A stretch of DNA of 37,846 nucleotides from contig NZ_JAMZBC010000013.1 in assembly GCF_024158715.1 (NCBI RefSeq), positions 1 to 37,846 on the forward strand, written 5' to 3'. Source of the stretch: Halomonas sp. 707D7 (lineage in GTDB: Bacteria; Pseudomonadota; Gammaproteobacteria; Pseudomonadales; Halomonadaceae). Of the stretch, positions 20,437 through 28,595 are shown in pieces. Under the pieces are notes generated by a model. It was not told the origin of the DNA. It saw only the letters and a list, made by a program, of their open reading frames with translations, and ran no database searches. How positions within the stretch are numbered: position 1 is the stretch's first letter; the number at the start of each line of letters is the position of its first letter. Both the position numbers and the translations under genes were made by a program.

Positions 20437-20706
20437 TCAGGCGTCTTCGTCGAAGCGCGCCTCGAACAGCGCCTGGATCGAGTCGAGCGCTGCCTCCGCA
20501 TCGCGGCCCAGGGCTTCCACGGTCAGCGTAGTGCCGCAGGGGGCGGCGAGCATCAGAAGCGACATGATGTTGGCGGCGTCGGCCTTTTGAGCCTGCTTGT
20601 AGACGTGAACCTGCGACTCGAACTGCTGAGCGCAGGTGACTAGCTTGGTGGCGGCGCGTGCATGGAGCCCGCGTTGATTGGTCAGTGTCAAGCGTCTTTC
20701 TGGCAC
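20437..20706 (-). CDS. ptsO: Phosphocarrier protein NPr (nitrogen PTS HPr)
   Basis: NPr relays phosphate from EI-Ntr (PtsP) to PtsN in the nitrogen phosphotransferase system, which has regulatory rather than transport roles. The 89-residue product has the HPr fold, with phospho-accepting His15 in the GLHARAA motif (13-19) and the MSLLML segment with Ser49 in the regulatory-serine region. It begins at GTG (complementary to 20704-20706), preceded by AAGGA; no ATG fits. The E. coli counterpart is npr, in the same place after rapZ. PtsP is not in the window. SixA, encoded at 3901-4380, is an NPr phosphatase in E. coli. Confidence 0.93.
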   Translation of the reverse strand: MPERRLTLTNQRGLHARAATKLVTCAQQFESQVHVYKQAQKADAANIMSLLMLAAPCGTTLTVEALGRDAEAALDSIQALFEARFDEDA

Positions 20707-20773
20707 CCTGGTTCCTTTTCCGAGCGGTGTCTTGATGAAGTCGTGGGGGCGGTGATCGCGCGCCGCCTGCCAC

Positions 20774-21664
20774 TCATGGCGTGGGCAACGCCGTCGCGGC
20801 GCTGTAATGCAGCCCGAGTTCGCGGTGGCGAACCTGGACGTTTCGCTGTGAAGCGGCGAGCCGCTGGGCCAGGCGCTCGACCAGGTACACCGAACGATGC
20901 TGGCCGCCGGTGCAGCCGATGGCGACGGTCATGTAGCTTCGCTGACTGTTTTGATAGACCGGCAGCCACTTCTCTAGCCACGCCTGGATGTCCTGGCGCA
21001 TCTGCTCGACCACGGGGTAGCCTTCCAGAAACGTCGCGATCTCGGCGTCTCGGCCGGTAAAAGGGCGCAGCGTCGGATCCCAGTAGGGGTTGGGCAGGCA
21101 GCGAATGTCGAAGACGATATCGGCATCCAGCGGCACGCCGCGCTTGTAGCCGAAGGACTCGAAGGTCAGCGTCAGCTGGTCCTGACGCTGGTGGGCAACC
21201 TCGTCGGTGATGCGCCGGCGCAGGTCGTGCACCGTCAGCCGCGAGGTATCGATCATCAGATCGGCAAGCTCGCGTATGCCGAACAGCGTCTGCTCTTCCT
21301 TGGCGATCGCCTCTTCCAGCGTCATGTCGGTGTCGCGGGTCAGAGGATGGCGGCGCCGGGTGGCGGAGTAGCGCTCGAGTAGGATGCGCGCATCGGTGGT
21401 CAGGTAGATCACCTGGACGTGGGTATTGCCGACCTTGATGTCGCGCAGAAGCGTCGGAAAGCGTTCGAGCGCCGCGGGAAGGTTGCGGGCATCAATGCTC
21501 ACCGCCAGGTGCGTGCGTTCACCCTGCTGGCCGAGCTCTTCCACCAGCGAGCCCAGCAGCATCGCCGGCAGATTGTCGATGGCATAGTAGCCCAGATCTT
21601 CCAGCGCCTGCAGGGCGATGGATTTTCCCGACCCGGAGCGGCCGCTGATGATGACTAGTTGCAT
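20774..21664 (-). CDS. rapZ: RNase adapter protein RapZ
   Basis: RapZ binds nucleotide and small RNA and, in E. coli, presents GlmZ to RNase E to control glucosamine-6-phosphate synthase, linking it to envelope precursor supply. The 296-residue product has an N-terminal P-loop, GRSGSGKS at 8-15, and the C-terminal GCTGGQHRSVYLVERLA motif that defines the RNA-binding half. The start is placed at MQLVIISG (ATG complementary to 21662-21664), consistent with the family. It lies between ptsN and npr as in E. coli and Pseudomonas. Whether a GlmZ-type RNA exists here cannot be seen. Confidence 0.96.
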   Translation of the reverse strand: MQLVIISGRSGSGKSIALQALEDLGYYAIDNLPAMLLGSLVEELGQQGERTHLAVSIDARNLPAALERFPTLLRDIKVGNTHVQVIYLTTDARILLERYSATRRRHPLTRDTDMTLEEAIAKEEQTLFGIRELADLMIDTSRLTVHDLRRRITDEVAHQRQDQLTLTFESFGYKRGVPLDADIVFDIRCLPNPYWDPTLRPFTGRDAEIATFLEGYPVVEQMRQDIQAWLEKWLPVYQNSQRSYMTVAIGCTGGQHRSVYLVERLAQRLAASQRNVQVRHRELGLHYSAATALPTP

Positions 21665-21702
21665 GGCATCTCTCTTCGGTGGGCGTGTCCGGGTCGCGGG
21701 CG

Positions 21703-22173
21703 CTAGCCGTCTCCCTGCTCGCGAATTCGGGCAATGACCAGTTCGAGCAGTTCGCGCTGGCTCTCGCACTTGCGAAACTGGGCGCGGGTAGAGGCATCGT
21801 TCATGATCGTGGCGACCTGGCCGAGCAGCGCCAGATGCGTATCGTCGGCTTCTTCGGGCACCAGCAGCACGAACACCAGATCCACCGGGTCGCCATCGAT
21901 GGCATCGAAATCGACGGGTTCCGCGAGCTTCAGGAAACCGGCGATGGGAGCGCTGCAGTGCGGGCTTCTGGCGTGGGGAATGGCCACGCCGTTGCCGATA
22001 CCGGTACTGCCCAGGCGCTCGCGCCCGATCAGTCGGCTGAAGACTTCCTGGCTATCCAGGCTCGGAGTGTTCTGGGCGATGAAGGTGCTGAAGAACTCGA
22101 GCACCCGCTTCTTGCTGCCCCCGGGCACGTCGAACAGCACGCGCTCCGGGGGGAGTATGGTTTCCAACGTCAT
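21703..22173 (-). CDS. ptsN: Nitrogen-regulatory PTS IIA protein PtsN
   Basis: PtsN (EIIA-Ntr) is the terminal phosphoacceptor of the nitrogen PTS and modulates potassium transport, sigma-54 and stress functions by protein contacts. The 156-residue product has the EIIA type-2 domain with phospho-accepting His67 in GNGVAIPHARS, and the C-terminal LALLGQVATIMNDAS and LLELV segments. Its ATG is 4 bases after the hpf stop codon and lacks a good ribosome-binding site, so coupling to hpf is likely. It belongs to the rpoN-hpf-ptsN-rapZ-npr block. Confidence 0.96.
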   Translation of the reverse strand: MTLETILPPERVLFDVPGGSKKRVLEFFSTFIAQNTPSLDSQEVFSRLIGRERLGSTGIGNGVAIPHARSPHCSAPIAGFLKLAEPVDFDAIDGDPVDLVFVLLVPEEADDTHLALLGQVATIMNDASTRAQFRKCESQRELLELVIARIREQGDG

Positions 22174-22177
22174 CGAT

Positions 22178-22486
22178 TTAACGCACGCCAGCGCCCTGGG
22201 CGCGAGCTTGTGCTTTTTCCTTGTGTTTGACCAGTTGACGGTCGAGCTTGTCGGCCAGAGCGTCGATCGCGGCATACATGTCGCTATCCTCGGCGACGGC
22301 GTGGAGGTCGGCACCAGCGGCGTGCAGCGTGCAGGCAGCCTGTTGGCGCTCCTTTTCGATGGATAAGGTCACTTGAACGGTGGTGATGTTGTCGTAATGG
22401 CGTTCAATACGGTCGAGTTTCTCGTTGACGTAGTCACGCAAGGCGTCAGTCAGTTCCAGATGATGACCGGTGATGTTTACTTGCAT
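22178..22486 (-). CDS. hpf: Ribosome hibernation-promoting factor (short HPF)
   Basis: HPF binds the 30S decoding region in stationary phase and promotes 100S ribosome dimers together with RMF. The 102-residue product begins MQVNITGHHLELTDALRDYV and contains VNEKLDRIERHYDNI and ADLHAVAEDSDMYAAIDALADKL, matching the short type without the C-terminal dimerisation domain of long HPF. A strong AAGGAG precedes the ATG. A likely own promoter lies between rpoN and this gene, allowing expression independent of rpoN. Confidence 0.95.
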   Translation of the reverse strand: MQVNITGHHLELTDALRDYVNEKLDRIERHYDNITTVQVTLSIEKERQQAACTLHAAGADLHAVAEDSDMYAAIDALADKLDRQLVKHKEKAQARAQGAGVR

Positions 22487-22517
22487 CGACGTGCTCCTTA
22501 TCGAGGGCTGTACTTCG

Positions 22518-22545
22518 ATTGTAACCCTTTTTGCGCCGTTGCAAA
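22518..22545 (-). promoter_or_regulatory. Probable sigma-70 promoter of hpf
   Basis: On the minus strand TTTGCA (22545-22540), or TTGCAA one base later, is followed after 16 or 15 bp by TACAAT (22523-22518), a 5 of 6 -10 box. It lies just past the rpoN stop and points at hpf, whose ATG is about 25 bases beyond the predicted start. The block hpf-ptsN-rapZ-npr could use it. Confidence 0.5.
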
Positions 22546-22566
22546 GCCCCGGCGGCAAGTTTCAAC

Positions 22567-23982
22567 TCAGCGCAGTCGGCGCCGCTCGCTCGACGACGGA
22601 ATGCCCATCGCCTCGCGGTATTTGGCCACCGTCCGCCGTGCCACGTTGATGCCGCCTTCCTCGAGCAGCGACACCAGCCGACTGTCCGAGAGCGGCTTGC
22701 CCGGCGTCTCCTCCTGGATGAGCTTCTTCAGGCGCGCGCGAATCGCCGTGCTCGAGTGGCTGTCGCCCCCATCCTGACCGCTCACCTGGCTCGAGAAGAA
22801 GTACTTGAGCTCGAACACGCCGCGCGGGGTATGGATGTACTTCTGGGTGGTGACCCGCGAGATGGTCGACTCGTGCATTTCGACGGCCTCGGCGATGTCG
22901 GCCAGGATCAGGGGCTTCATGGCTTCCTCGCCGTGCTCGAGAAAGCCGATCTGGCGGGCGATGATCTCGCGGCCGACGCGCAGCAGGGTGTCGTTGCGGC
23001 TCGACAGGCTCTTGATCAGCCAGCGCGCCTCCTGGAGGTGGTCCTTGAGGAACTGGTTGTCCTGGCTCTTGTCGGCGCGCTTGATGAGGCTGGCGTAATC
23101 CGGCTGCACGCGCAGGCGCGGCAAGGCGTCCGGATTGAGCTCCAGGTGCCAGCCCTCCTGGTCGTGGCGCACGACAAGATCCGGGGTGATGTAGCTGTCG
23201 TTGGTGGCCCCGAAGGCGCTGCCCGGGCGTGGGTCGAGGCTTCGAATCAGGCGGATGACGTCGTCGAGCTGTTCGTCGTCGAGGCCGAGCCGGCGCTTGA
23301 GCAGGCGCTTGTCGTCCTTGCCGAGCGCCTCGAGGAACTGGCGCACCAGGCGCCTGGCAGGTACCAGCAGCGGGGTGTCGTCCGGGAGCGTGGCGAGCTG
23401 GAGCATCAGGCACTCGCGCAGATCGCGGGCAAAGACACCGGTGGGCTCGAACTGCTGCAATCGCAGCAGCACGTTCTCCACCTCGCGCAGGCTCAACCCC
23501 TCAAGGCCCTGGGCTCTGAGGCCTTCGCGAATGTCGTTCAGCGGCTGGGTGAGGTAGCCGTTGGCATCGAGGGCATCGATCAGGCTTTCGGCCACGGCGT
23601 GATCGCGCTCGGAGGAATCAGTCATCGCCAGCTGCCAGAGCAGGTGGCCATGAAGGCTTTGGCCTGCCGCCTGACGGTCGAAGTCCGGACCTTCCGAGGC
23701 GCCGCTGCCGGCGGCCATGTCCTGGTAGGTATCGGACCACTCGCTGTCGATAGAGAGCTCGCTGGGAATGCTCTCCTCCCAGTCGCTTTCCGGCGTTTCG
23801 GTCACGCTCTGCTCGCCGAATTCGTCTTCCTGTTCCAGCAGCGGGTTGGAATCGAGTGCCTGCTGGATTTCTTGACGGAGGTCCAGGGTGGAAAGCTGCA
23901 GCAGGGCGATCGCCTGCTGCAATTGAGGTGTCATGGTCAGCTGCGTACCGATGCGCAGCTGTAGAGACGCTTTCATGACCAT
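22567..23982 (-). CDS. rpoN: RNA polymerase sigma-54 factor RpoN
   Basis: RpoN directs RNA polymerase to -24/-12 promoters that need AAA+ activators. The 471-residue protein has the Gln/Leu-rich region I (LTMTPQLQQAIALLQLSTLDLRQEIQQALDSNPLLE), an acidic region II, the core-binding domain, the helix-turn-helix near residues 370-400 (MHESTISRVTTQKYIHTPRG) and the diagnostic RpoN box ARRTVAKYRE at 448-457. Two starts are close: ATG 23982 and ATG 23976; homologues usually begin at the second (MKASLQL). Neither has a strong ribosome-binding site. A sigma-54-type site sits about 60 bases upstream. Confidence 0.98.
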   Translation of the reverse strand: MVMKASLQLRIGTQLTMTPQLQQAIALLQLSTLDLRQEIQQALDSNPLLEQEDEFGEQSVTETPESDWEESIPSELSIDSEWSDTYQDMAAGSGASEGPDFDRQAAGQSLHGHLLWQLAMTDSSERDHAVAESLIDALDANGYLTQPLNDIREGLRAQGLEGLSLREVENVLLRLQQFEPTGVFARDLRECLMLQLATLPDDTPLLVPARRLVRQFLEALGKDDKRLLKRRLGLDDEQLDDVIRLIRSLDPRPGSAFGATNDSYITPDLVVRHDQEGWHLELNPDALPRLRVQPDYASLIKRADKSQDNQFLKDHLQEARWLIKSLSSRNDTLLRVGREIIARQIGFLEHGEEAMKPLILADIAEAVEMHESTISRVTTQKYIHTPRGVFELKYFFSSQVSGQDGGDSHSSTAIRARLKKLIQEETPGKPLSDSRLVSLLEEGGINVARRTVAKYREAMGIPSSSERRRLR

Positions 23983-24042
23983 CGAAGAACCACTCGTTAC
24001 TCGTAAAGCTCCACCCTAGTGCGAGTTCGTGTCCGGCGCAAG

Positions 24043-24058
24043 TGCAATAAACATGCCA
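24043..24058 (-). promoter_or_regulatory. Sigma-54-type -24/-12 element upstream of rpoN
   Basis: The minus strand reads TGGCATG-TTTA-TTGCA. The GG and GC doublets are separated by exactly 10 bases, as sigma-54 requires, and only one position differs from the TGGCACG-N4-TTGCA consensus. It faces rpoN and would start transcription roughly 50 bases before its ATG. It lies in the 105-base gap after lptB. No activator site was recognised. It may be an autoregulatory promoter, or a site where sigma-54 holoenzyme blocks read-through. Confidence 0.6.
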
Positions 24059-24087
24059 TCGAGCGGAACTTTATGAGTGGCATCGGC

Positions 24088-24837
24088 TTAGAGGCGGAAG
24101 TCGGCGCCCAGGTAGACCTCGCGGACCTTCTGGTCGTTGAGGATCGCCTCGGCGTTGCCGCTGGCGATGATGTGACCGTCGCCGACGATGTAGGCGATGT
24201 CGCAGATGTCCAGGGTCTCGCGGACGTTGTGGTCGGTGATCAGCACGCCGATGTGGCGGGACTTGAGCGCCAGGATGATCGACTTGATCTCGCCCACCGA
24301 GATCGGGTCGACGCCGGCGAAGGGTTCGTCGAGCAGGATGAAGGCCGGGTCGGTGGCCAGCGACCGGGCGATCTCGACGCGCCGCCGCTCGCCGCCGGAG
24401 AGGCTCATGCCCAGGTTGTCGCGAATGTGAGTGATGTGGAAGTCTTCGAGCAGCTGCTCGAGGCGCTCTTCGCGAGCGTGGCGATCCAGCTCCTTGCGGG
24501 TCTCGAGAATCGCCAGGATGTTGTCGGCCACCGAGAGCTTACGGAAGATCGATGCTTCCTGGGGCAGATAGCCGATCCCGGCGGTGGCGCGCTCATGCAT
24601 CGGCGCGCGGGTCAGGTCCCGCTCGTCGATGCCCACCGTTCCCGCGTCGGCCTTGACCAGCCCCACGATCATGTAGAACGAGGTGGTCTTGCCCGCCCCG
24701 TTGGGGCCGAGCAGGCCGACCACGCTGCCCTGAGCGATTTCCAGGTTGATATCCTTGACCACCCGGCGGCGCTTGTAGCTCTTCGCCAAGTGCCGGGCGT
24801 GCAGCGTCTTGACCGCTGCGCTTGGGGTATTCGACAC
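24088..24837 (-). CDS. lptB: LPS export ABC transporter ATP-binding protein LptB
   Basis: LptB is the cytoplasmic ATPase dimer that, with LptF and LptG, extracts LPS from the inner membrane and pushes it along the LptC-LptA-LptD bridge. The 249-residue product has Walker A GPNGAGKT at 44-51, the signature [15 protein letters not shown], Walker [14 protein letters not shown] and the H-loop ITDHNV. The [18 protein letters not shown] stretch is the LptB-specific Q-loop region. It lies 9 bases after lptA and 105 before rpoN. LptF and LptG are not in the window. Confidence 0.98.
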   Translation of the reverse strand: MSNTPSAAVKTLHARHLAKSYKRRRVVKDINLEIAQGSVVGLLGPNGAGKTTSFYMIVGLVKADAGTVGIDERDLTRAPMHERATAGIGYLPQEASIFRKLSVADNILAILETRKELDRHAREERLEQLLEDFHITHIRDNLGMSLSGGERRRVEIARSLATDPAFILLDEPFAGVDPISVGEIKSIILALKSRHIGVLITDHNVRETLDICDIAYIVGDGHIIASGNAEAILNDQKVREVYLGADFRL

Positions 24838-24846
24838 GGCGGCCTC

Positions 24847-25353
24847 CTATTGGGCGGGCTGGAGGGTCATGCGGATACGCTGGTTGTCGCTGCCGCTCAC
24901 CTCGGAGCGGGCCTGGACGACTTCGCGGTCGATGAAGTACTCGAGCCGGCCGCCGCGAAAGCGGTCGCCGCGCTGTGTAAGCTCGGCCTGGTCGATCAGC
25001 TCGACCCGGCGCTCGCCGACGTGATAGACGATGCGGCGTGCCCAGCCCTCCATGGGGCCGTCTTCGTTCTCGAGCTGGTTGCGAAGGTAGGCGCGCTCGC
25101 CGGTGGCGATGGCCTGGGAAAGCTCGCCGGCCTCGTTGCGCTGGATTTCGACGCGGTTGCCGCGAATCTGCATTTCGCCCTGGCGAATGTCGACGTTGCC
25201 GGTATAGACGGCGGTGCCGGCGCGCTGGTCCAGGTCGAGCTGGTCGGCCTCGACCTCGACGGGCGCCTGGTTGTTCTGGGCAACGGCGGTCAGCGGCATG
25301 GCCACTGCCAGCAAGGCGGCGCGAAACAGGGCGGCGCGAAACGGTGGGTGCAT
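24847..25353 (-). CDS. lptA: LPS transport periplasmic protein LptA
   Basis: LptA polymerises through beta-jellyroll units to form the periplasmic bridge carrying LPS to the outer membrane. The 168-residue product starts at ATG complementary to 25351-25353, preceded by TAGGAGT, and has a signal peptide (about 1-25, ending PLTAVAQ). The mature part shows VEVEADQLDLDQRAGTAVYTGNVDIRQGEMQIRGNRVEI, the OstA/LptA repeat pattern. The reading frame remains open upstream, but that extension overlaps lptC out of frame and is not coding. It follows lptC by 8 bases. Confidence 0.96.
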   Translation of the reverse strand: MHPPFRAALFRAALLAVAMPLTAVAQNNQAPVEVEADQLDLDQRAGTAVYTGNVDIRQGEMQIRGNRVEIQRNEAGELSQAIATGERAYLRNQLENEDGPMEGWARRIVYHVGERRVELIDQAELTQRGDRFRGGRLEYFIDREVVQARSEVSGSDNQRIRMTLQPAQ

Positions 25354-25361
25354 AACGACTC

Positions 25362-25934
25362 CTAGGGCGTTGGGCTGACGGGCGGGTGTTCGCCGCGCAC
25401 GTTGTCGGACATGCGTACCCGGCTCTCGTCGAGCCAGACGTCCATGCGATCGGCGCTCATGCGCTGGGGCGGCTGCTGCAGCAGCGCCGGCGTTTCGGTG
25501 TAGGCGTGACGCTCGAGGCCATCGTAGTGTAGCCGCTCGGTGTCGAGCTGCCAGCCTTCGTCCGGCGCCAGCAGCCGGGCCGAGCCCTCCAGCACGAGCG
25601 ACTGGCGATCGGTCTGCAGTATGCCGTGGTCGGCCTGGGCCAGCCACTGGCGCTGCTCCGAATCGAACAGCGTGGCGCGCGGGTCGTCGGCCTCGGTCAG
25701 CGCCTGCTGGGGCGTATGCACCAGGTGCGGGGTGACCAGCGACTGGTCGATCGTGCCGGACTCGCCGAACAGCGTGAGCTCGGCATTTTCCAGCACGTGC
25801 CCGGGCTCCTGCGCCTGGGCCTCGGGATCGACGTCGTCGAAGTCGGGGCCGCGCGGGTCGAGCCAGACGAGCAGGGCGCCGAGTGCAACGACCAGCGCCG
25901 GCATCCAGAGGCGTTTCTTCAAGCGTCTCGACAT
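25362..25934 (-). CDS. lptC: LPS export protein LptC
   Basis: LptC is a single-pass inner-membrane protein that receives LPS from LptBFG and passes it to LptA. The 190 residues show a basic cytoplasmic start, one membrane segment at about 9-25 (LWMPALVVALGALLVWL) and a periplasmic beta-jellyroll, ending with MSADRMDVWLDESRVRMSDNVRGEHPP, typical of LptC. Sequence identity in this family is low, so context (kdsC before, lptA after) supports the call. Confidence 0.93.
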   Translation of the reverse strand: MSRRLKKRLWMPALVVALGALLVWLDPRGPDFDDVDPEAQAQEPGHVLENAELTLFGESGTIDQSLVTPHLVHTPQQALTEADDPRATLFDSEQRQWLAQADHGILQTDRQSLVLEGSARLLAPDEGWQLDTERLHYDGLERHAYTETPALLQQPPQRMSADRMDVWLDESRVRMSDNVRGEHPPVSPTP

Positions 25935-25946
25935 AGGCGTGAACCT

Positions 25947-26477
25947 CTAGAGGTACGTGTCCATGACCGCATCCCAGTGACCCTGGGTCATCAAGAGCGT
26001 ATCGCAGATCTCGCGCACCGCGCCATGGCCGCCGAGCGCATCGGTGATCCAGCCGGCGTGGGTGTGCATGTAGTCCGGTGCGTTGGGCACGGTGATGCCG
26101 ACCCCGACGCGGCGAATCACAGCCAGATCCGGCAGGTCGTCGCCGCAGTAGGCGACCTGATCGAGGGACAGGTCGAGGCGCTGGCACAGTCCCTTGAGCG
26201 TGGCGAGCTTGTCCTCGACGCCCTGGAAGACGTGGGTGATACCCAGCGCCGCCGCCCGCTGGCTGACCATGGGCGAGTCGCGCCCGGTGATCACCGCCAC
26301 GTGAAAGCCCGCGCGCTTCAGAAGCTTGAGGCCGTGGCCGTCCTGGACGTGGAACGCCTTGATCTCGACCCCGTCGGCCTGGAAGTAGAGGCGTCCATCG
26401 GTCATCACGCCGTCGACATCGACGGCCAGCAGGCGCACGTTGCGAATTCGGTCGTGCAGGGCATCGGGTAGGGCCAT
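25947..26477 (-). CDS. kdsC: 3-deoxy-D-manno-octulosonate 8-phosphate phosphatase KdsC
   Basis: KdsC removes phosphate from Kdo 8-phosphate, giving Kdo for the LPS inner core. The 176-residue HAD-superfamily enzyme has nucleophile Asp20 and Asp22 in LLAVDVDGVMTDG, the VITGRDS motif II, KLATLKGL with the motif III lysine and YCGDDLPDL motif IV. It lacks a cap domain, as is typical of the tetrameric KdsC family. It is 34 bases after kdsD and 12 before lptC. Confidence 0.97.
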   Translation of the reverse strand: MALPDALHDRIRNVRLLAVDVDGVMTDGRLYFQADGVEIKAFHVQDGHGLKLLKRAGFHVAVITGRDSPMVSQRAAALGITHVFQGVEDKLATLKGLCQRLDLSLDQVAYCGDDLPDLAVIRRVGVGITVPNAPDYMHTHAGWITDALGGHGAVREICDTLLMTQGHWDAVMDTYL

Positions 26478-26511
26478 GGTTACTCCATTGAAAACGGTCT
26501 ATCAGCGTAGG

Positions 26512-27498
26512 TCAGATCACGCCGCTCGAAAGCAGGTCGTGCATGTGCAGGGCGCCGATGGGGCGCTCGTGTTCGTCGACCACGGCCAGGGCCGTGATGC
26601 GGCTATCTTCCATGAGGCGAACCGCTTCGGCGGCGAGCACGTCCGGGCGAATGCGCTTGCCCGGACGCGTCATCACCGCATCGACGCTGACGCTGCGCAG
26701 GTCGTGGTACTCGTCCAGGGTGCGGCGCAGGTCGCCGTCGGTGTAGACGCCGGCGAGGCGCCCGTCGTCGTCCACCACGCAGGTGAAGCCGAGCCCCTGG
26801 CGGGTGATCTCGAGCAGCGCGTCGCGCAAGGGGCTGCCAAGAGGCACCTTGGGCAGGCGCTCGCCGCTGTGCATCAGATCCTTCACGCGCAGCAAGAGCC
26901 GCTTGCCGAGACTGCCGCCAGGGTGGGAGAGGGCGAAGTCCTCGGCGGTGAAGCCGCGCGCCTCGAGAAGGGCCACGGCCAGCGCGTCGCCCAGCGCAAG
27001 GGCGGCCGTGGTCGAGCTGGTCGGCGCCAGATCCAGCGGGCAGGCCTCGCGCGCCACGCCGCTGTCGAGGTGGGCATCGGCGTGGGTGCCGAGCGTCGAG
27101 CCCGGCCGGCCGGTCATGCTGATCAAGGGCACGCCCAGGCGCTTCAATAGCGGCAGAAGGGCGGTGACTTCGGCAGTCTCGCCGGAGTTGGACAGCGCCA
27201 GCACCACGTCGGTCTTGGTGATCATGCCCAGATCGCCGTGGCTCGCCTCGCCCGGGTGGACGAAGAAGGCGGGCGTGCCGGTACTGGCGAGCGTGGCGGC
27301 GAGCTTGCCGGCGATATGGCCGGACTTGCCCATGCCGGTCACGACCACGCGGCCCTGGCAGGCTAGAATGAGAGAGCAGGCGCGGTCGAAGCCTTCGTCG
27401 AGCTTCTCCTTGAGATCGTTGATGGCGGCCTGCTCGATGTGCAGCGTGCGCAGCGCGCTTTCACGCAAGGCGCTGCTAAGGCCGGAGGACGCTGGCAT
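26512..27498 (-). CDS. kdsD: D-arabinose 5-phosphate isomerase KdsD
   Basis: KdsD converts ribulose 5-phosphate to arabinose 5-phosphate, the first committed step of Kdo synthesis. The 328-residue protein has an N-terminal sugar isomerase (SIS) domain at about 45-180, with VVVTGMGKSGHIAGKLAATLASTGTPAFFVHPGEASHGDLG and ALSNSGETAEV, followed by two CBS domains (about 210-265 and 275-325). It heads the leftward LPS/sigma-54 cluster and is divergent from mlaF. No strong promoter was recognised in the 275-base gap. Confidence 0.97.
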   Translation of the reverse strand: MPASSGLSSALRESALRTLHIEQAAINDLKEKLDEGFDRACSLILACQGRVVVTGMGKSGHIAGKLAATLASTGTPAFFVHPGEASHGDLGMITKTDVVLALSNSGETAEVTALLPLLKRLGVPLISMTGRPGSTLGTHADAHLDSGVAREACPLDLAPTSSTTAALALGDALAVALLEARGFTAEDFALSHPGGSLGKRLLLRVKDLMHSGERLPKVPLGSPLRDALLEITRQGLGFTCVVDDDGRLAGVYTDGDLRRTLDEYHDLRSVSVDAVMTRPGKRIRPDVLAAEAVRLMEDSRITALAVVDEHERPIGALHMHDLLSSGVI

Positions 27499-27773
27499 AG
27501 ATGGGCCTCTCTGAAAATGACGTCGTCGAGCGCCTAGAATAGCATTTCACGCGCCCGAGTAGGTACGGGATCTTTACCGCCTGACGACCGCTCGATATCG
27601 AACAAAGAGTTGTGAAGCAAGGTTTTAGCGTTGCCACCCGTGGGGATGGCTGGCGTTGGGGCACGATGTTCGTTACTATTTCGAAAACACTGTTTCACAA
27701 TTGCCGGCCTTGAAAAGCCCGCCCAGGCGTCGGCAGCATGCACGCTGCCTGCCCCAAGGAGGGTTATGCACCC

Positions 27774-28595
27774 ATGACAGACACCCCCTTCATCGAAATC
27801 GAGGATCTGCACTTCTCGCGCGGAGAGCACGACATCTTTCGCGGCATCGACATGCGCATCCCGCGTGGCCAGGTGACCGCGATCATGGGCCCGAGCGGCA
27901 CCGGCAAGACGACGCTCTTGAAGCTCATCGGCGGCCAGCTCACGCCCGATCGCGGCCGCGTGCTCATCGACGGGCAGGACGTCCATCGGCTTTCGCGCAA
28001 GGCGCTGTTCGCGCTGAGAAAGCGCATGGGCATGCTGTTTCAGAGCGGCGCACTGTTCTCGGATTTGAACGTGTTCGAGAACGTGGCGTTTCCGCTTCGC
28101 GTGCACACCGACCTGCCCGAGGCGATGATCCGCGACCTGGTGCTCCTGAAATTGCAGTCGGTGGGGCTTCGCGGGGCGCGGGCGTTGAGCCCTGCCGAGC
28201 TCTCCGGCGGCATGGCCCGGCGCGTGGCGCTGGCACGCGCCATTGCGCTGGACCCGGAGCTGGTGCTTTTCGACGAACCCTTCGTGGGCCAGGACCCGAT
28301 CTCCATGGGCGTGCTCGTCCAGCTCATCAAGCGCCTGAGCGAGGCGCTGCGGCTGACCTCGCTGGTGGTCTCCCACGACATCAAGGAGACCCTGAGCATT
28401 GCCGATTATCTCTACCTCATCGCCGACGGCCAGGTGGTGGCCCACGGCACGCCCCAGACACTGGATGCCAACCAGGACCCGCGGGTGAGCCAGTTCATTC
28501 ACGGCGAGCCCGACGGGCCGGTGCCGTTTCACTACCCGGCGGACGAGTTCTACCGCGACATGCTGGGCCCGGCGCGGCCACAAGGGGCGAAATGA
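27774..28595 (+). CDS. mlaF: Phospholipid ABC transporter ATP-binding protein MlaF
   Basis: MlaF is the ATPase of the MlaFEDB complex, which moves phospholipids between the periplasmic carrier MlaC and the inner membrane and so keeps the outer leaflet rich in LPS. The 273-residue product has Walker A GPSGTGKT at 39-46, signature [15 protein letters not shown], Walker [14 protein letters not shown] and the H-loop VVSHDIKE. I chose ATG 27774, with AAGGAGG at 27756-27762; an in-frame ATG at 27738 lies before that site. The leader holds a 6 bp hairpin (27732-27737 with 27744-27749) and a possible TACTAT -10 at 27674-27679 without a clear -35. Confidence 0.96.
   Translation: MTDTPFIEIEDLHFSRGEHDIFRGIDMRIPRGQVTAIMGPSGTGKTTLLKLIGGQLTPDRGRVLIDGQDVHRLSRKALFALRKRMGMLFQSGALFSDLNVFENVAFPLRVHTDLPEAMIRDLVLLKLQSVGLRGARALSPAELSGGMARRVALARAIALDPELVLFDEPFVGQDPISMGVLVQLIKRLSEALRLTSLVVSHDIKETLSIADYLYLIADGQVVAHGTPQTLDANQDPRVSQFIHGEPDGPVPFHYPADEFYRDMLGPARPQGAK

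Noticed and set aside
22531..23964. Long open frame antisense to rpoN
   Set aside because: Shadow of rpoN with skewed composition; rpoN shows all its family motifs in the other strand.
24838..26187. Extended reading frame that would fuse a 5' extension onto lptA
   Set aside because: The extra part overlaps lptC and kdsC out of frame. The ATG at 25353 has a good ribosome-binding site and a signal peptide directly after it.
27499..27773. Sigma-E type (GAACTT / TCTGA) promoters in the kdsD-mlaF gap
   Set aside because: GAACAAAG at about 27600 is too far from consensus and no matching -10 follows at 16-17 bp.
27656..28591. Reading frame that would fuse an upstream stretch to mlaE
   Set aside because: The upstream part is mlaF read in the wrong frame; mlaE begins at the ATG overlapping the mlaF stop.
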